Shown here in pieces: positions 54,073 through 63,700 of a stretch of DNA of 64,000 bases. The position numbers were made by a program, and so were the translations under genes. This stretch comes from JAJKJG01 sp036556825 (lineage in GTDB: Bacteria; Pseudomonadota; Alphaproteobacteria; Rhizobiales; Beijerinckiaceae). Numbering within the stretch: the stretch's first letter is position 1; every line of letters starts with the position of its first letter. The stretch is from positions 1 to 64,000 of the forward strand of contig DATBIR010000161.1 in the NCBI GenBank assembly GCA_036556825.1. Direction: 5' to 3'. The notes below the pieces were generated by a model. That model saw only the letters and a list, made by a program, of their open reading frames with translations, did not search any database and was not told the DNA's origin.

Positions 54073-54190
54073 GCAATAATTGTGGAGGCGAATAACTCGT
54101 CTCGGCGAGGGGCGCGACTCATAATCAAGACAAAAGTGCGTCGCCCTGTGTTGTGAAAGAAGCAGCTACGAGGGGCCGTTCGACCGTTAC

Positions 54191-55135
54191 TCAGGACCTG
54201 GCGCGAGCCAACCGCTTCGCCCGGGCGCGCTCGTAAAACAGGATGAACAGGCCGCTCGCGGCGATGATGCCGGCCCCGCACCAGGTCCAAAGGTCCGGCA
54301 GCTGACCAAACACCAGGAAACCGACCAATGCCGCGGTGAGGATCTGGGCGTAGTTGAACGGCGACACGAACGGCGCCGGCGCAAGCTCGAAAGCGCGCAC
54401 GACGAAGTAATGGCCGAGGCCGCCGAGCACGCCGAGCATGACGAACAGGAAGCCGTCCCAGGCGCTGGCCGGCGGCTGCCAGAGGAACGGCAGCGGGATC
54501 GAGGCGAGCAGAAATCCCGCGGTCACCATGTAGGTGTTGGATGTCTCGGGCGAGTCGTGGCCGGCGAGCTTGCGCGACAGGAGCTGCGTCACGGCCGAAG
54601 CCGTGGCGCTGCCGAAGATCAGGAAGGCCGCCCAGTGCAGGGCACCCGATCCCGGCCGCACGACGATCAAGGCGCCGACGAAGCCGGCCGCCACGACCAG
54701 CGTACGCGTGAGCCCGACCCGTTCGCCGAGGACGAAAGGCGCCAGGCCGGTGACGATCAGCGGCGCCGTGAGGAAGATCGCCGCCGCCGCGGCGAGCGGC
54801 ACGAAGCCGAGCGCGTAGAATGTCAGGAAGGTCGAGCCGCAGAACAACAGCGACCGCGCGACCTGAAGCCCGGGGCGCGTGGACGCGAAGAGCGCGAGGC
54901 CATGCCTTGGGGCGAAAACGACCAGCATGAAGGCGAGATGGCCCGCATAGCGCAGCCACAACAGCTCGCCGACCGGATAGATCGGTGCCAGATATTGGAT
55001 CGAGGCGTTGAGCACGGGCAGCAGGACGGCCGCCAGCAGCATGAAGAGCACCGCGCGGGCGTAGTTGTCCTTTGCGACCGGGCGGCGGGGAGGCCCCGCG
55101 GCGCCTGCGGAAGCAGGCTCGCCGGAAGCGTTCAA
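54191..55135 (-). CDS. EamA/DMT-family membrane transporter
   Basis: A 314-residue permease with ten hydrophobic segments and two EamA repeats (first half with APIYPVGELLWLRY, second with SATASAVTQLLSRK and FVSPFNYAQILTAAL). Members export amino acids, metabolites or nucleotides. The start is the unusual TTG at 55135, which overlaps the stop of the upstream binding-protein gene (TTGA), so initiation is probably by re-initiation. The pairing suggests the transported compound is the ligand of that protein. Confidence 0.85.
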   Translation of the reverse strand: MNASGEPASAGAAGPPRRPVAKDNYARAVLFMLLAAVLLPVLNASIQYLAPIYPVGELLWLRYAGHLAFMLVVFAPRHGLALFASTRPGLQVARSLLFCGSTFLTFYALGFVPLAAAAAIFLTAPLIVTGLAPFVLGERVGLTRTLVVAAGFVGALIVVRPGSGALHWAAFLIFGSATASAVTQLLSRKLAGHDSPETSNTYMVTAGFLLASIPLPFLWQPPASAWDGFLFVMLGVLGGLGHYFVVRAFELAPAPFVSPFNYAQILTAALVGFLVFGQLPDLWTWCGAGIIAASGLFILFYERARAKRLARARS

Positions 55136-55887
55136 CGTTCGGACAGGGCAGGGGAGGGCGGGGCCACCATGGCGTCGCCCTGGCCGCTCCTCTGCAGCCC
55201 GGCGGCGACGAAGCCGGACGCCTTCATCTCCTCGATAAAGGCGCTGAGATAGCCTGCGCCGGCCTGCCGCGCCTTGGGCACGCCCATTGCCTGCTCGATG
55301 GCCATGAAGCGGCCGTCCATGACGCGCAGCCCGGGATGGGCCTGGGCGAAGCGCACGATCGGCTGGCGGACGCCGGCGGCCGCATCGAGGCCATCCTTCA
55401 GGAACATCTCGAGCGCCGCCAGGGAATCGGGCGCGCGCACGAGCTCGGCATGCCTGATGGTGCGGGTCAGGTAGAGGTCGTAGGCCGTCTTGGCGCCGAC
55501 GGCGATGCGCACGCCGTCGCGATCGACCTCCTCGACGCGCCGGAGCGGAGAGTCCGAGCGCACGAGATAGGTACCCTCGATCACCACGTAAGGCGGCGTG
55601 AAGGCGATTTCTGCGGCGCGGGCCGGCTCGTTGGCCAGGAAGCAGATAGTCCACGCGCCGGTGCCGACCGCGTCGGACACCTTTCCGGCCGTGTCGTAGC
55701 TGACGAAGTCAAGCGGCACGCCGAGGCGCCGGGCGAGCTCGCGGGCGAGGTCGGCCGAGATGCCGCGCGGCTCTCCGGTCGCCGGGTCCTTCTGCGCCAG
55801 CACGATGTTGCCGAAATTGATCGCGGCCACGACCTTGCCGGCCGGCGCCAGGTCGTTGAGCACGTCAGCGGGAACGGGGTTTGCCAT
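55132..55887 (-). CDS. Substrate-binding protein (SBP_bac_3 type) without a signal peptide
   Basis: A 251-residue amino-acid-receptor-type protein. It has the fold signatures GISADLARELARRLGV, GAWTICFLANEPARAAEI, TPPYVVIEGTYLV and VDRDGVRIAVG, which usually belong to periplasmic ABC receptors. The N-terminus (MANPVPADVLNDLAPAGKVV) has no signal peptide, and no longer start offers one, so this copy is likely cytosolic. It may be an enzyme or sensor on this fold (compare cyclohexadienyl dehydratase). GGAGG precedes the ATG by 5-6 bases, and it is coupled to the DMT permease. Confidence 0.82.
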   Translation of the reverse strand: MANPVPADVLNDLAPAGKVVAAINFGNIVLAQKDPATGEPRGISADLARELARRLGVPLDFVSYDTAGKVSDAVGTGAWTICFLANEPARAAEIAFTPPYVVIEGTYLVRSDSPLRRVEEVDRDGVRIAVGAKTAYDLYLTRTIRHAELVRAPDSLAALEMFLKDGLDAAAGVRQPIVRFAQAHPGLRVMDGRFMAIEQAMGVPKARQAGAGYLSAFIEEMKASGFVAAGLQRSGQGDAMVAPPSPALSER

Positions 55888-55986
55888 GAAGACCTCCGGG
55901 ACAGCCGCTTGTTGCGGCAAGCGCGCCGCCCTGACAAGGCCTGGTGCTGATTTGTTCGGTGTGGCCGAGGGAACGACGTGTCCCGC

Positions 55987-56514
55987 TCACCCCTGCGACC
56001 GCGGATTGAGAGCGAGTACCGGCCGGACGCCTGCCGGCATCGCCGCGTCGGCGTGCGCCGCCGCCACGGCCTGCAGCCGTTCGCGCATCTCGTCGGAAAA
56101 ATTCGCGACTTTTGGCGGGCGGCCGCGGATCACGTTGATGGATGTCTTCTCGATCACGGCGCCCAGAAATCCCTTGTCCTCGTTGTACAGCTCGATCAGC
56201 ACGTGCGTGCGTTTCTCGTCGACCGCGAGGAGGCGAGGGACGATCAGCAGGCCGGCTCCGAGCCTCAGCTCGCGCAGATGCGTCACCAGCGACTGCATCG
56301 TGAAATTGCCGGTGCTGCTGCGCTCCTTGTCCGCCTCTCCCCGCCATTGCTGCAGGGCGGCGATGTAGGCGCCCTGCACGGCGACGAGATAATACGAGTT
56401 GTTCAAATGCTCATTGCGGTCGGCCCATTGCGGGAGGACGGCGGCGCGGTAGCGCGGCAGGAGGGAGGAGCCGAATCTGTCGTCGTGGGCAGGCGAGGGG
56501 ACCGTTTTCGTCAT
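55987..56514 (-). CDS. Thioesterase family protein (4HBT-like hot-dog fold)
   Basis: A 175-residue hot-dog fold protein. The pattern VLPQWADRNEHLNNSYYLV near residue 28 carries the usual acidic/Asn residue and the NEHLNN loop that define 4-hydroxybenzoyl-CoA thioesterase and carnitinyl-CoA thioesterase groups. It hydrolyses an acyl-CoA in the cytosol; the substrate is unknown. It is an isolated gene on the minus strand with about 100 bp on either side. Confidence 0.82.
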   Translation of the reverse strand: MTKTVPSPAHDDRFGSSLLPRYRAAVLPQWADRNEHLNNSYYLVAVQGAYIAALQQWRGEADKERSSTGNFTMQSLVTHLRELRLGAGLLIVPRLLAVDEKRTHVLIELYNEDKGFLGAVIEKTSINVIRGRPPKVANFSDEMRERLQAVAAAHADAAMPAGVRPVLALNPRSQG

Positions 56515-56637
56515 AAGGCCAGCTGGTTTAGCCGTCCCGGCGCGGCGCGCAAGCTCCCCGCACGCAAGTCGACTGTGTCGGCTTGCGCAAAACGAACCCG
56601 ATCACGGAACACCTGGCATCGGCCCCGGAGCGACGGT

Positions 56638-57324
56638 TCAGGTGAGCGCCCGGCGCCGTTCGATCTCGGCCTTGGTCGGGGTGTCGAGCGCGAAGGATCC
56701 AGTCGCGATGTCGCCGGCGCGCTCGTAGGTGGCGATCAGCACCCCGCTCGGCGAAGTCGTCGATTTCGCGAGCCTGAAGGCCGCCGGCGTGGCACCGCTT
56801 CCGAACAGGCGCTTTCCCTTGCCCAGCACGATCGGGAAGATGAGCAGCCGGAGCTGGTCGACAAGGTCGTTGGCGAACAGCGTCTGCAGCAGCTCGGTGC
56901 TGCCCTGGGTGAGCAGAACCGGGCCGTCCTCGCGCTTGAGGGCGCGCAGCGTCGCCACGACGTCGCTGCCGAGCCCCTCGCTGTTCTGCCATGACAGCGT
57001 CTCGGGCGAATGCGTCGCGACATATTTGGTGATGGCATTGAAGGTTCTTGCGATGTCGCTGTTCAACTTGTCGAAGGCGCTCTTTGCGGGATCGGTTTCC
57101 ACATATGGCCAATGCGCGGCAAAGATGTCGTAGGTCTTGCGACCGAGCAGTAGATCGAACGGTGCAGCGAAGCTCTCGGCTATGGCGGCGCCGGTGGTGT
57201 CGTCCCAGTGGGTCGTCGCCCAGCCGCCGTATTCGAAGCCGCCGGTCGGGTCCTCGTCCGGCCCGCCCGGCGCCTGCATGACGCCATCCAGGCTGACAAA
57301 TGCTCCGGCTACGATCTTGCGCAT
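56638..57324 (-). CDS. Dihydrofolate reductase family protein (RibD C-terminal-like)
   Basis: A 228-residue protein of the small DHFR-like group: MRKIVAGAFVSLDGVMQAP at the start, LLLGRKTYDIFAAHWP in the middle and GPVLLTQGSTELLQTLFAND, then IFPIVLGKGKRLFG at the end. These reduce pteridine- or flavin-precursor-like molecules, or act as accessory enzymes in stress response. The ATG at 57324 is 7-8 bases after AGGAG; another ATG 18 bases upstream also has AGGAG, so the true start could be there. Confidence 0.87.
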   Translation of the reverse strand: MRKIVAGAFVSLDGVMQAPGGPDEDPTGGFEYGGWATTHWDDTTGAAIAESFAAPFDLLLGRKTYDIFAAHWPYVETDPAKSAFDKLNSDIARTFNAITKYVATHSPETLSWQNSEGLGSDVVATLRALKREDGPVLLTQGSTELLQTLFANDLVDQLRLLIFPIVLGKGKRLFGSGATPAAFRLAKSTTSPSGVLIATYERAGDIATGSFALDTPTKAEIERRRALT

Positions 57325-57453
57325 AGCATGGCTCCTGAACATCGTCTCCTGTCGAAGCTGTCGGGCCGGCTCGGCGCGATAGCCTCATCCAGGTCGGTGA
57401 TACGTCCCCAGGACGAACGGATCGGCCGCCGCCCGACAGGCGCCGCCAGATTT

Positions 57454-57876
57454 TCAGTCGGGAACGGTCCATTGCGGGTTCCAGGCGATCTCCCAGAGGT
57501 GCCCGTCGGGGTCGTGGAAATGGCCGGAATATCCACCCCAGAAGCGGTCGCGCGCCGGGTCGGTGACGACAGCGCCGGCCCGCTCGGCCTGCGTCATGAC
57601 GGCGTCGACTTCAGCTTTCGAATTGACGTTGTGTCCGATGGCGACGGCGCCAAGCCTCTCGGTCGTCGCCCGGATGTTGGCTTCCTTGCTCAGCGCGGCG
57701 GCCGGCCAGAGCGCCAGCACGAGACCGTCGTTCATGGTAATGAACACCACCGCGCCGTTCTCGAATTCGCGGCCGATGATGCCCTCCGTCGGCAGCCCTA
57801 GTCCGTCACGGTAGAAGCGCAGCGAGCGCTCCAGATCGCTCACGGCGAGAGTCAGGACTTTGATGCTCGGCTTCAT
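57454..57876 (-). CDS. VOC family (glyoxalase/dioxygenase-fold) protein
   Basis: A 140-residue vicinal-oxygen-chelate protein with the beta-alpha-beta-beta-beta module: KVLTLAVSDLERSLRFYRDG, the middle GAVVFITMNDGL, and the C-terminal FWGGYSGHFHDPDGHLWEIAW, which carries two probable metal ligands (His and Glu). Relatives are glyoxalases, fosfomycin-resistance proteins and ring-cleavage dioxygenases; the substrate is not evident. The start at 57876 has a distant purine-rich site. Confidence 0.85.
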   Translation of the reverse strand: MKPSIKVLTLAVSDLERSLRFYRDGLGLPTEGIIGREFENGAVVFITMNDGLVLALWPAAALSKEANIRATTERLGAVAIGHNVNSKAEVDAVMTQAERAGAVVTDPARDRFWGGYSGHFHDPDGHLWEIAWNPQWTVPD

Positions 57877-58023
57877 GAAGAGCCACTTCCCCTCCACCGG
57901 ATCGGGTGCCCGATATCCGCTTGACGTCGCAAGTCGGATGTTTCCCGGCCTGCGCAATCTGATCACGGAACCTGGGCGAACCCAAGTTCCGTGGGCACGA
58001 GGAGAGTGCGTGTGCAGCAGGCG

Positions 58024-59163
<1,140 letters not shown>

Positions 59164-59574
59164 GGGCTCCTCCCAGGTCGTTGCCGGGCCTGCCCGCGAA
59201 GCTGATGCCGGTCTCGCGGTTGGATCATCCCGGCGTTCGAGTCGGCGCACCGTCATCTCGCCCGGCCGTGTGATCGGGCGGACCGCGCGCCGCGGGAGCA
59301 GGCTTTCGCCGGGGACCCTTGGTCCAATCGCGCCGCGAGACGCAACGCAGCCGCGCAATCCTCCCGCGGCTCCGATTGGGCGCCTGTGCGCTGAAAAATG
59401 CAAGGACGTGAAGAGCCGGTATGTCTGACAAAAGAGTGAGACGACGACATCAGAAGGGCACGGCCGCCGCTCGCCGGAAAGCTGTTGTCGCCGACGCACA
59501 GCAGGACTGCGTTAGGACTTTATTAACCCTGGCGGCGCCAGGATGCGGTCGCTTCATTCGCGGCGGAGGGCACC
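59164..59574. other. Divergent intergenic region with few features
   Basis: About 410 bp between the Tat-exported SMP-30 gene and the small ORF at 59575. I see open frames here only as extensions of other frames, and no dyad or promoter that stands out. An A/T-rich patch (TTATTAACC near 59520) may mark the rightward promoter. Confidence 0.45.
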
Positions 59575-59682
59575 ATGACAGCCTTCGTTTTCGGTTCCGC
59601 TCTCGACACCCTTGCTGGCCTGTCCTCTGCTCTGGGGCTGCTGACCGTGACGTTCTGGAGCAGCCTGCGTACCACCTGCTGA
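59575..59682 (+). CDS. Short ORF (35 aa), possible leader or small membrane peptide
   Basis: A 35-codon ORF (MTAFVFGSALDTLAGL..., ending RTTC) begins with an ATG after GGAGGG and is hydrophobic over most of its length. It ends 3 bases before the ATG of the peptidoglycan-binding gene, which has no Shine-Dalgarno of its own. The simplest reading is a leader whose translation allows re-initiation on the gene behind it; a real small membrane peptide is also possible. Confidence 0.5.
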   Translation: MTAFVFGSALDTLAGLSSALGLLTVTFWSSLRTTC

Positions 59683-59685
59683 ACC

Positions 59686-60663
59686 ATGACGCGGCGTTTG
59701 TCGGCCCGCGATTGCGAGGGCGAGTTTTTTTCCCTGGCGCGGGCGCCGCAGCAACGGCACCAGTCGCGCGACGGCGCCCGCAGCTGGCAAATCGCCCTCC
59801 TGCTGGTGATGGTCGGCGCTGCGTCGGCTTGCGCACTTTTCCTGGCGGCACCATCGCCGTCCCAGCCGCGGCAAAGCGACCCGACCCGGCACCCGGCAAC
59901 ATCGGCCCGTTTGGAGCTGCGGGCCGCGGTCGAGCCCTTCGCGCAAAGGACCGCGAGCGATGTGCCGGCCCGGAAGCCTGCCGTCTCGCCGACGCCGCAG
60001 ACCGAACCCGGCGCGGGGCTGCAACGCTCGACCGCCGCGCCAGATCGGCAGGGCATGCCCGCAGCCGCGGACGACGACGGCCCGGCGCTCACAGGCACGA
60101 TCGGCGAAGCCAGGACCCTGCTTCGGCAAGCCGCGCCGAGAGAGCCGCTGCTCGATGTCGGCACGGTGAAGGCCGCAACCACGATTCAGCGCCGGCTTAC
60201 GGAGCTGCGCCACTTTTCGGGGCCGGCAACCGGGGTATGGGGGCCGATCTCGCGGGCTGCGCTGCGCTCATTCAAGGAGGCGAACCAACTGGCCCCCGAC
60301 GACGTCTGGGACGCCGCCACGCAGGACGCGCTCTTCAGCGCCAATGCGCGGCGGGCTGACGCCTTCGTCGGGCGCTGGGGGCCGGATGCGTTGGCCTGTT
60401 CGCGCGGTCCGCGCAAAGGCGGCTTTCTGCCGACCATGATCGAAAGCAGTGGCGCGCGCGCCGGCGAGGTGACCTGCGCCTTCAAGGAAAAGCGCCAGAG
60501 CGGCGACGCATGGGACATCACCGCCCAGTGCGCGAAGGGGCGCGAGCGCTGGACCGCCCGCATCCGACTCGCGGTCAAGAACGACCGTCTTACCTGGACG
60601 AGCGAGCGCGGCTCGCAAAGCTACGTGCGCTGCAACGACCGTCTGCAGGTGGCAGGGGGGTAG
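59686..60663 (+). CDS. Peptidoglycan-binding domain protein
   Basis: A 325-residue protein with a single N-terminal transmembrane helix (about 34-56, IALLLVMVGAASACALFLAA). A Pro/Ala/Arg-rich linker follows to about 155, then a PG_binding_1 domain (about 160-205; IQRRLTELRHFSGPATGVWG and AALRSFKEANQL). The final 110 residues contain three cysteines (DALACSRGP, GEVTCAFK, AQCAKGR) that could form disulfides in the periplasm. The protein probably sits in the inner membrane facing the cell wall. The function beyond murein binding is unknown. Confidence 0.82.
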   Translation: MTRRLSARDCEGEFFSLARAPQQRHQSRDGARSWQIALLLVMVGAASACALFLAAPSPSQPRQSDPTRHPATSARLELRAAVEPFAQRTASDVPARKPAVSPTPQTEPGAGLQRSTAAPDRQGMPAAADDDGPALTGTIGEARTLLRQAAPREPLLDVGTVKAATTIQRRLTELRHFSGPATGVWGPISRAALRSFKEANQLAPDDVWDAATQDALFSANARRADAFVGRWGPDALACSRGPRKGGFLPTMIESSGARAGEVTCAFKEKRQSGDAWDITAQCAKGRERWTARIRLAVKNDRLTWTSERGSQSYVRCNDRLQVAGG

Positions 60664-60696
60664 CGGCCGCAAGCCGGGGCCGCGCCGGCGCATGTT

Positions 60697-61338
60697 CTAC
60701 CGTGGCCGGCGCAGCATCGGCGTGATCGGCGGCGATCCGGCGACCTGGATGACGCCGAGCACCGTGAACCCCTGCCGCTCGTAAAGTGGGATGTTGTCGG
60801 GATTCGACGATTCGAGATAGGCCGGCAGCCTCTGCTCGTCGATGGCCGCAAGCATATGGCGGAGGAGCGCTGCTCCATATCCCATGCGCTGGCAAGCAGG
60901 GTGAACCGCGATCAACGGCAGGTGCCAGTGCGCTTCGGCGGGATGATAGCTACCCATCTGATCGAACACCGCGAATAACGCGTCGTGAGCGTGCGGCGGG
61001 ATGCTGCGACGGATCAAGCTTTCCACGCCCGCGTCATCGGGAGTGATGCCGGGCGGCAGCCACAAGGCGGCCCCGGCGCCTTCGCCGATCATATGCGCCG
61101 TGCCGCAGGCGACGGCCCGCCCGCCGAAAGCCTTGACGAAGTCGGGGAAATGCGCGGCGTAACGCGCCGCCTCGGGATACATCCAGCGGGCCGCGGGATC
61201 CGCAGCGAACGCCGCGACGACCATCGCCACGACGCGCTCCGCATCGGCCCTGCCGACAGTTCTGATCGGCGCTTGCGGCGGCGAGCTTTTCGCCCGCCAG
61301 TCGACGGCGCGTGGGGCATGCGGTTGCAGATCGTGCAT
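60697..61338 (-). CDS. GNAT-family N-acetyltransferase
   Basis: A 213-residue acetyltransferase. Acetyl-CoA-binding motif A is PLIAVHPACQRMGYGAALLRHML, and the C-terminal LESSNPDNIPLYERQGFTVLG is the usual substrate-edge segment. The N-terminus (VGRADAERVVAMVVAAFAADP and EGAGAALWLPPG) resembles GNATs that acetylate small amines. The start at 61338 follows AGGTGA. It lies 20 bp after the small protein at 61359, in one run with the DUF1127 gene. Confidence 0.87.
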   Translation of the reverse strand: MHDLQPHAPRAVDWRAKSSPPQAPIRTVGRADAERVVAMVVAAFAADPAARWMYPEAARYAAHFPDFVKAFGGRAVACGTAHMIGEGAGAALWLPPGITPDDAGVESLIRRSIPPHAHDALFAVFDQMGSYHPAEAHWHLPLIAVHPACQRMGYGAALLRHMLAAIDEQRLPAYLESSNPDNIPLYERQGFTVLGVIQVAGSPPITPMLRRPR

Positions 61339-61358
61339 GGCTTCACCTGCTCCTGGAG

Positions 61359-61646
61359 TCATGAACCGGGCGTGCGATGCGCGCGCCTCGAGGCGCCACG
61401 GCGAAGCGTCAGAGCGCGACGCGCGGTGGCGAGAACGGCCTGTATCGTCGTCGCGGCCCATTCCGCGTGCAGCCGTCCGGCTTCACGGGCGTAGCGGCCG
61501 TCATCGATCGACCCGTCCGACCGACGGTGCGTCGCGCGTTGTCCGGGTGAGCCGCCGGGCATGCGATCGTTTCCTCGCCCGTCATAGACGGATGGGAACG
61601 GCAGCAGGGCGGTGACCCACCGGTCCGCGGCACTGTGGCTGCTCAT
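61359..61646 (-). CDS. Small Arg/His-rich protein of unknown function
   Basis: A 95-residue protein between the DUF1127 and GNAT genes. It has a disordered, Gly/Arg-rich first half and a helical second half (EAGRLHAEWAATTIQAVLAT). The ATG at 61646 overlaps the DUF1127 stop (ATGA), which is the main evidence that it is real; I recognise no family. Confidence 0.5.
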   Translation of the reverse strand: MSSHSAADRWVTALLPFPSVYDGRGNDRMPGGSPGQRATHRRSDGSIDDGRYAREAGRLHAEWAATTIQAVLATARRALTLRRGASRRAHRTPGS

Positions 61647-61894
61647 CGCCATGGCCTCGCGCCGGCACGGCGGCGCACGAAGGTTTCGATCTCGCATCGC
61701 GACAAGCCGATGTCGGCCAGCATGCGATCGTCGAACGAGTTGAGATAGCGGACGTCATGGGCGACGCGCCGTTCATGCGCGAGCCGTTCGACCAGGGCGG
61801 CGGCGGCGCGCGCCAGCATGCGCGCGACACCTTCGCGGAGGGCGCCGTCCCGCCGCGAGCCCGGCGAATGGGCGCTCAGCAACGACACAGACAT
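61643..61894 (-). CDS. DUF1127 domain protein
   Basis: An 83-residue basic protein whose C-terminal half carries the DUF1127 signature YLNSFDDRMLADIGLSRCEIE. DUF1127 proteins are small, abundant in alphaproteobacteria, and implicated in RNA binding and phosphate or stress regulation. AGGAG stands 7 bases before the ATG. It heads the mini-operon that runs into the 95-aa protein and the GNAT gene. Confidence 0.87.
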   Translation of the reverse strand: MSVSLLSAHSPGSRRDGALREGVARMLARAAAALVERLAHERRVAHDVRYLNSFDDRMLADIGLSRCEIETFVRRRAGARPWR

Positions 61895-62077
61895 GGAAGT
61901 CTCCTGTGACTGCAGCGGCCGTGACGGCCGACGACATGTCACCATTGTGCCCGCGGTGACCCGGTGATGCTTGCAGGAAAGCTTGGGGAGAGCTGGAGAT
62001 TGCTTTGAATTTGCGCCGACCGACGGCTGCAGCGCGCGCCTTTTCGGCGACCGGACGCCGCTTCTCCTTGAGATGCT

Positions 62078-63700
62078 CTACCTGGGCACGCCGGCGCGGC
62101 GCAGCCCTTCGATGTATTTGTGGATGAACGCCTCGTCGACGCAGAAGAAGAAATCGTCCTGCGCGTAAGCCTGATTGTAGCCCGGCTTTCGCTCGAGGAG
62201 CTCACGCAGGAAGGGAGCCGCATCGGCTGGCCGATCCATCAGCCCGAGGGTGGCGACCAGCGTAGCATAGGGCCAGTAGGGCGCGTTCGGCTGCATGATC
62301 GATTTCCGCGCCGAGAACTCGGCGCTCTTCAGCTCGTCGAGAGAGAGGTGGGCGAGGGCGCGGATGTGATAGAAGGCCCAGAGATGGGGATCACGCGGGC
62401 TGAGCTCCGCGGCCCGCTCGAACAGCGAAATGGCCTCGTCCTCACGCCCGCACCAGGTCAGCGCGAAGCCGAGCGCGAAGTAACCCTGCGCGAAGCTCGG
62501 GTTCAGTTCGATGGTCAGCTGCAGTTCCTCGATTGCCTCGGCATAGTTGCGCATCAGCGAGTGAGCGCGTCCGAGCACGCAGTGACAGAAGGCGTCGCGC
62601 TCATCGAGCGCCACCGCCGCCTTCCCCTCGGCAAGGGCGGCCTGCAACAGGGCCGGGCGGTCCTTCGACTCACCGTGAAAGGCGGTCTGCAGGTGGACCA
62701 GTGACAATCCCCCATGTGCGCGCGCCAGCCCCGGCTCCAACGTGATGGCGCGGCGGAAGAAGCTTTCGGCTTCGCTGAAGCCGGGTGTGGTGAAGCCCCA
62801 CAGGTGCCAGAAGCCGCGCTGGTAGCAATCCCACGCATTGAGGTTTGTGGGCACCTTGCGCGACGCGAGCAGGCGCTCGACGCTGCCCAGTTCCGGCTCG
62901 ATCACGGCCGCGATCTGCTGGGCCATGGCATTCTGGATCTCGAAGATGTCCGGCAGGTCCATCTCATAGAGCTCGGACCACAGCTGGCAGCCGTCGGCCG
63001 CGGACACGAGTTCGGCGCCGATGCGCACATGCTCGCCGGTCTTCTGGACGGTGCCCTGCACGAGGTAGCGCACGCCGAGGGCAGCCCCCACCTCGCGCGG
63101 GTCGACCTCGCGGTCGCGGTAGGCGACCGTCGAGTGCCGGGTCAGGACGGTCAGCCACCGGTTTCGTGCCAGCAGCCTGATGATGTCTTCGGTCAGGCCG
63201 TAGCTGAAATACTCGTTGCTCGGGTCCGAGCTGAGATTGGCAAAGGGGAGAACTGCGATCGACGGCTTGTCCCCGGGCGACTCGGCCGCTGGCGGCAGCG
63301 TCGGAAACCGATCCAGCGCCGTCGCGGTGCCATTGCCGTCGCCGGCTCCAGCTCCAGCGAGACCGACCCCGGCCTGCGCGGCGTTGTCGGCAAGGGTATG
63401 CACGTCGCCGACGAAGCGGAAGCCACGCTTGTGCAGCGTGCGCACCAGGGTCTGGGCGTTGCCGTTGTCGCCGATGGCCCGGCGCACGGCATTGATGCGG
63501 CTGCTGAGGGCCGCCTCCGACACGATGCGCCCGTCCCACACAGCGTCGAGGATTTCGTCCTTGCTGACGATCCGGTCCCGGTTCTCGACCAGCAGCAGCA
63601 GAAGCTTGAAGACCTGCGGCTCGACATGGACGATTTCGCCGCCGCGGCGAAGCTCCTGCCGGGCGGGGTCAAGCTCGCATTCGGCAAATGCGAAGGTCAT
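62078..63700 (-). CDS. Winged-helix transcriptional regulator with C-terminal TPR (CadC/adenylate cyclase-like group)
   Basis: A 540-residue protein. An OmpR-type winged helix (about 1-100; EPQVFKLLLLLVENRDRIVSKDE and ALSSRINAVRRAIGDNG) is followed by a Gly/Ala linker. An ATP-cyclase-associated type domain (IAVLPFANLSSDPSNEYFSYG and YLVQGTVQKTGEHVRIG) leads to tetratricopeptide repeats to the end (RAITLEPGLARAHGG and LTIELNPSFAQGYFALG). No membrane helix is seen, so it is a cytosolic variant of the CadC-like group. The start at 63700 has no clear Shine-Dalgarno. The gene has no obvious partner. Confidence 0.85.
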   Translation of the reverse strand: MTFAFAECELDPARQELRRGGEIVHVEPQVFKLLLLLVENRDRIVSKDEILDAVWDGRIVSEAALSSRINAVRRAIGDNGNAQTLVRTLHKRGFRFVGDVHTLADNAAQAGVGLAGAGAGDGNGTATALDRFPTLPPAAESPGDKPSIAVLPFANLSSDPSNEYFSYGLTEDIIRLLARNRWLTVLTRHSTVAYRDREVDPREVGAALGVRYLVQGTVQKTGEHVRIGAELVSAADGCQLWSELYEMDLPDIFEIQNAMAQQIAAVIEPELGSVERLLASRKVPTNLNAWDCYQRGFWHLWGFTTPGFSEAESFFRRAITLEPGLARAHGGLSLVHLQTAFHGESKDRPALLQAALAEGKAAVALDERDAFCHCVLGRAHSLMRNYAEAIEELQLTIELNPSFAQGYFALGFALTWCGREDEAISLFERAAELSPRDPHLWAFYHIRALAHLSLDELKSAEFSARKSIMQPNAPYWPYATLVATLGLMDRPADAAPFLRELLERKPGYNQAYAQDDFFFCVDEAFIHKYIEGLRRAGVPR

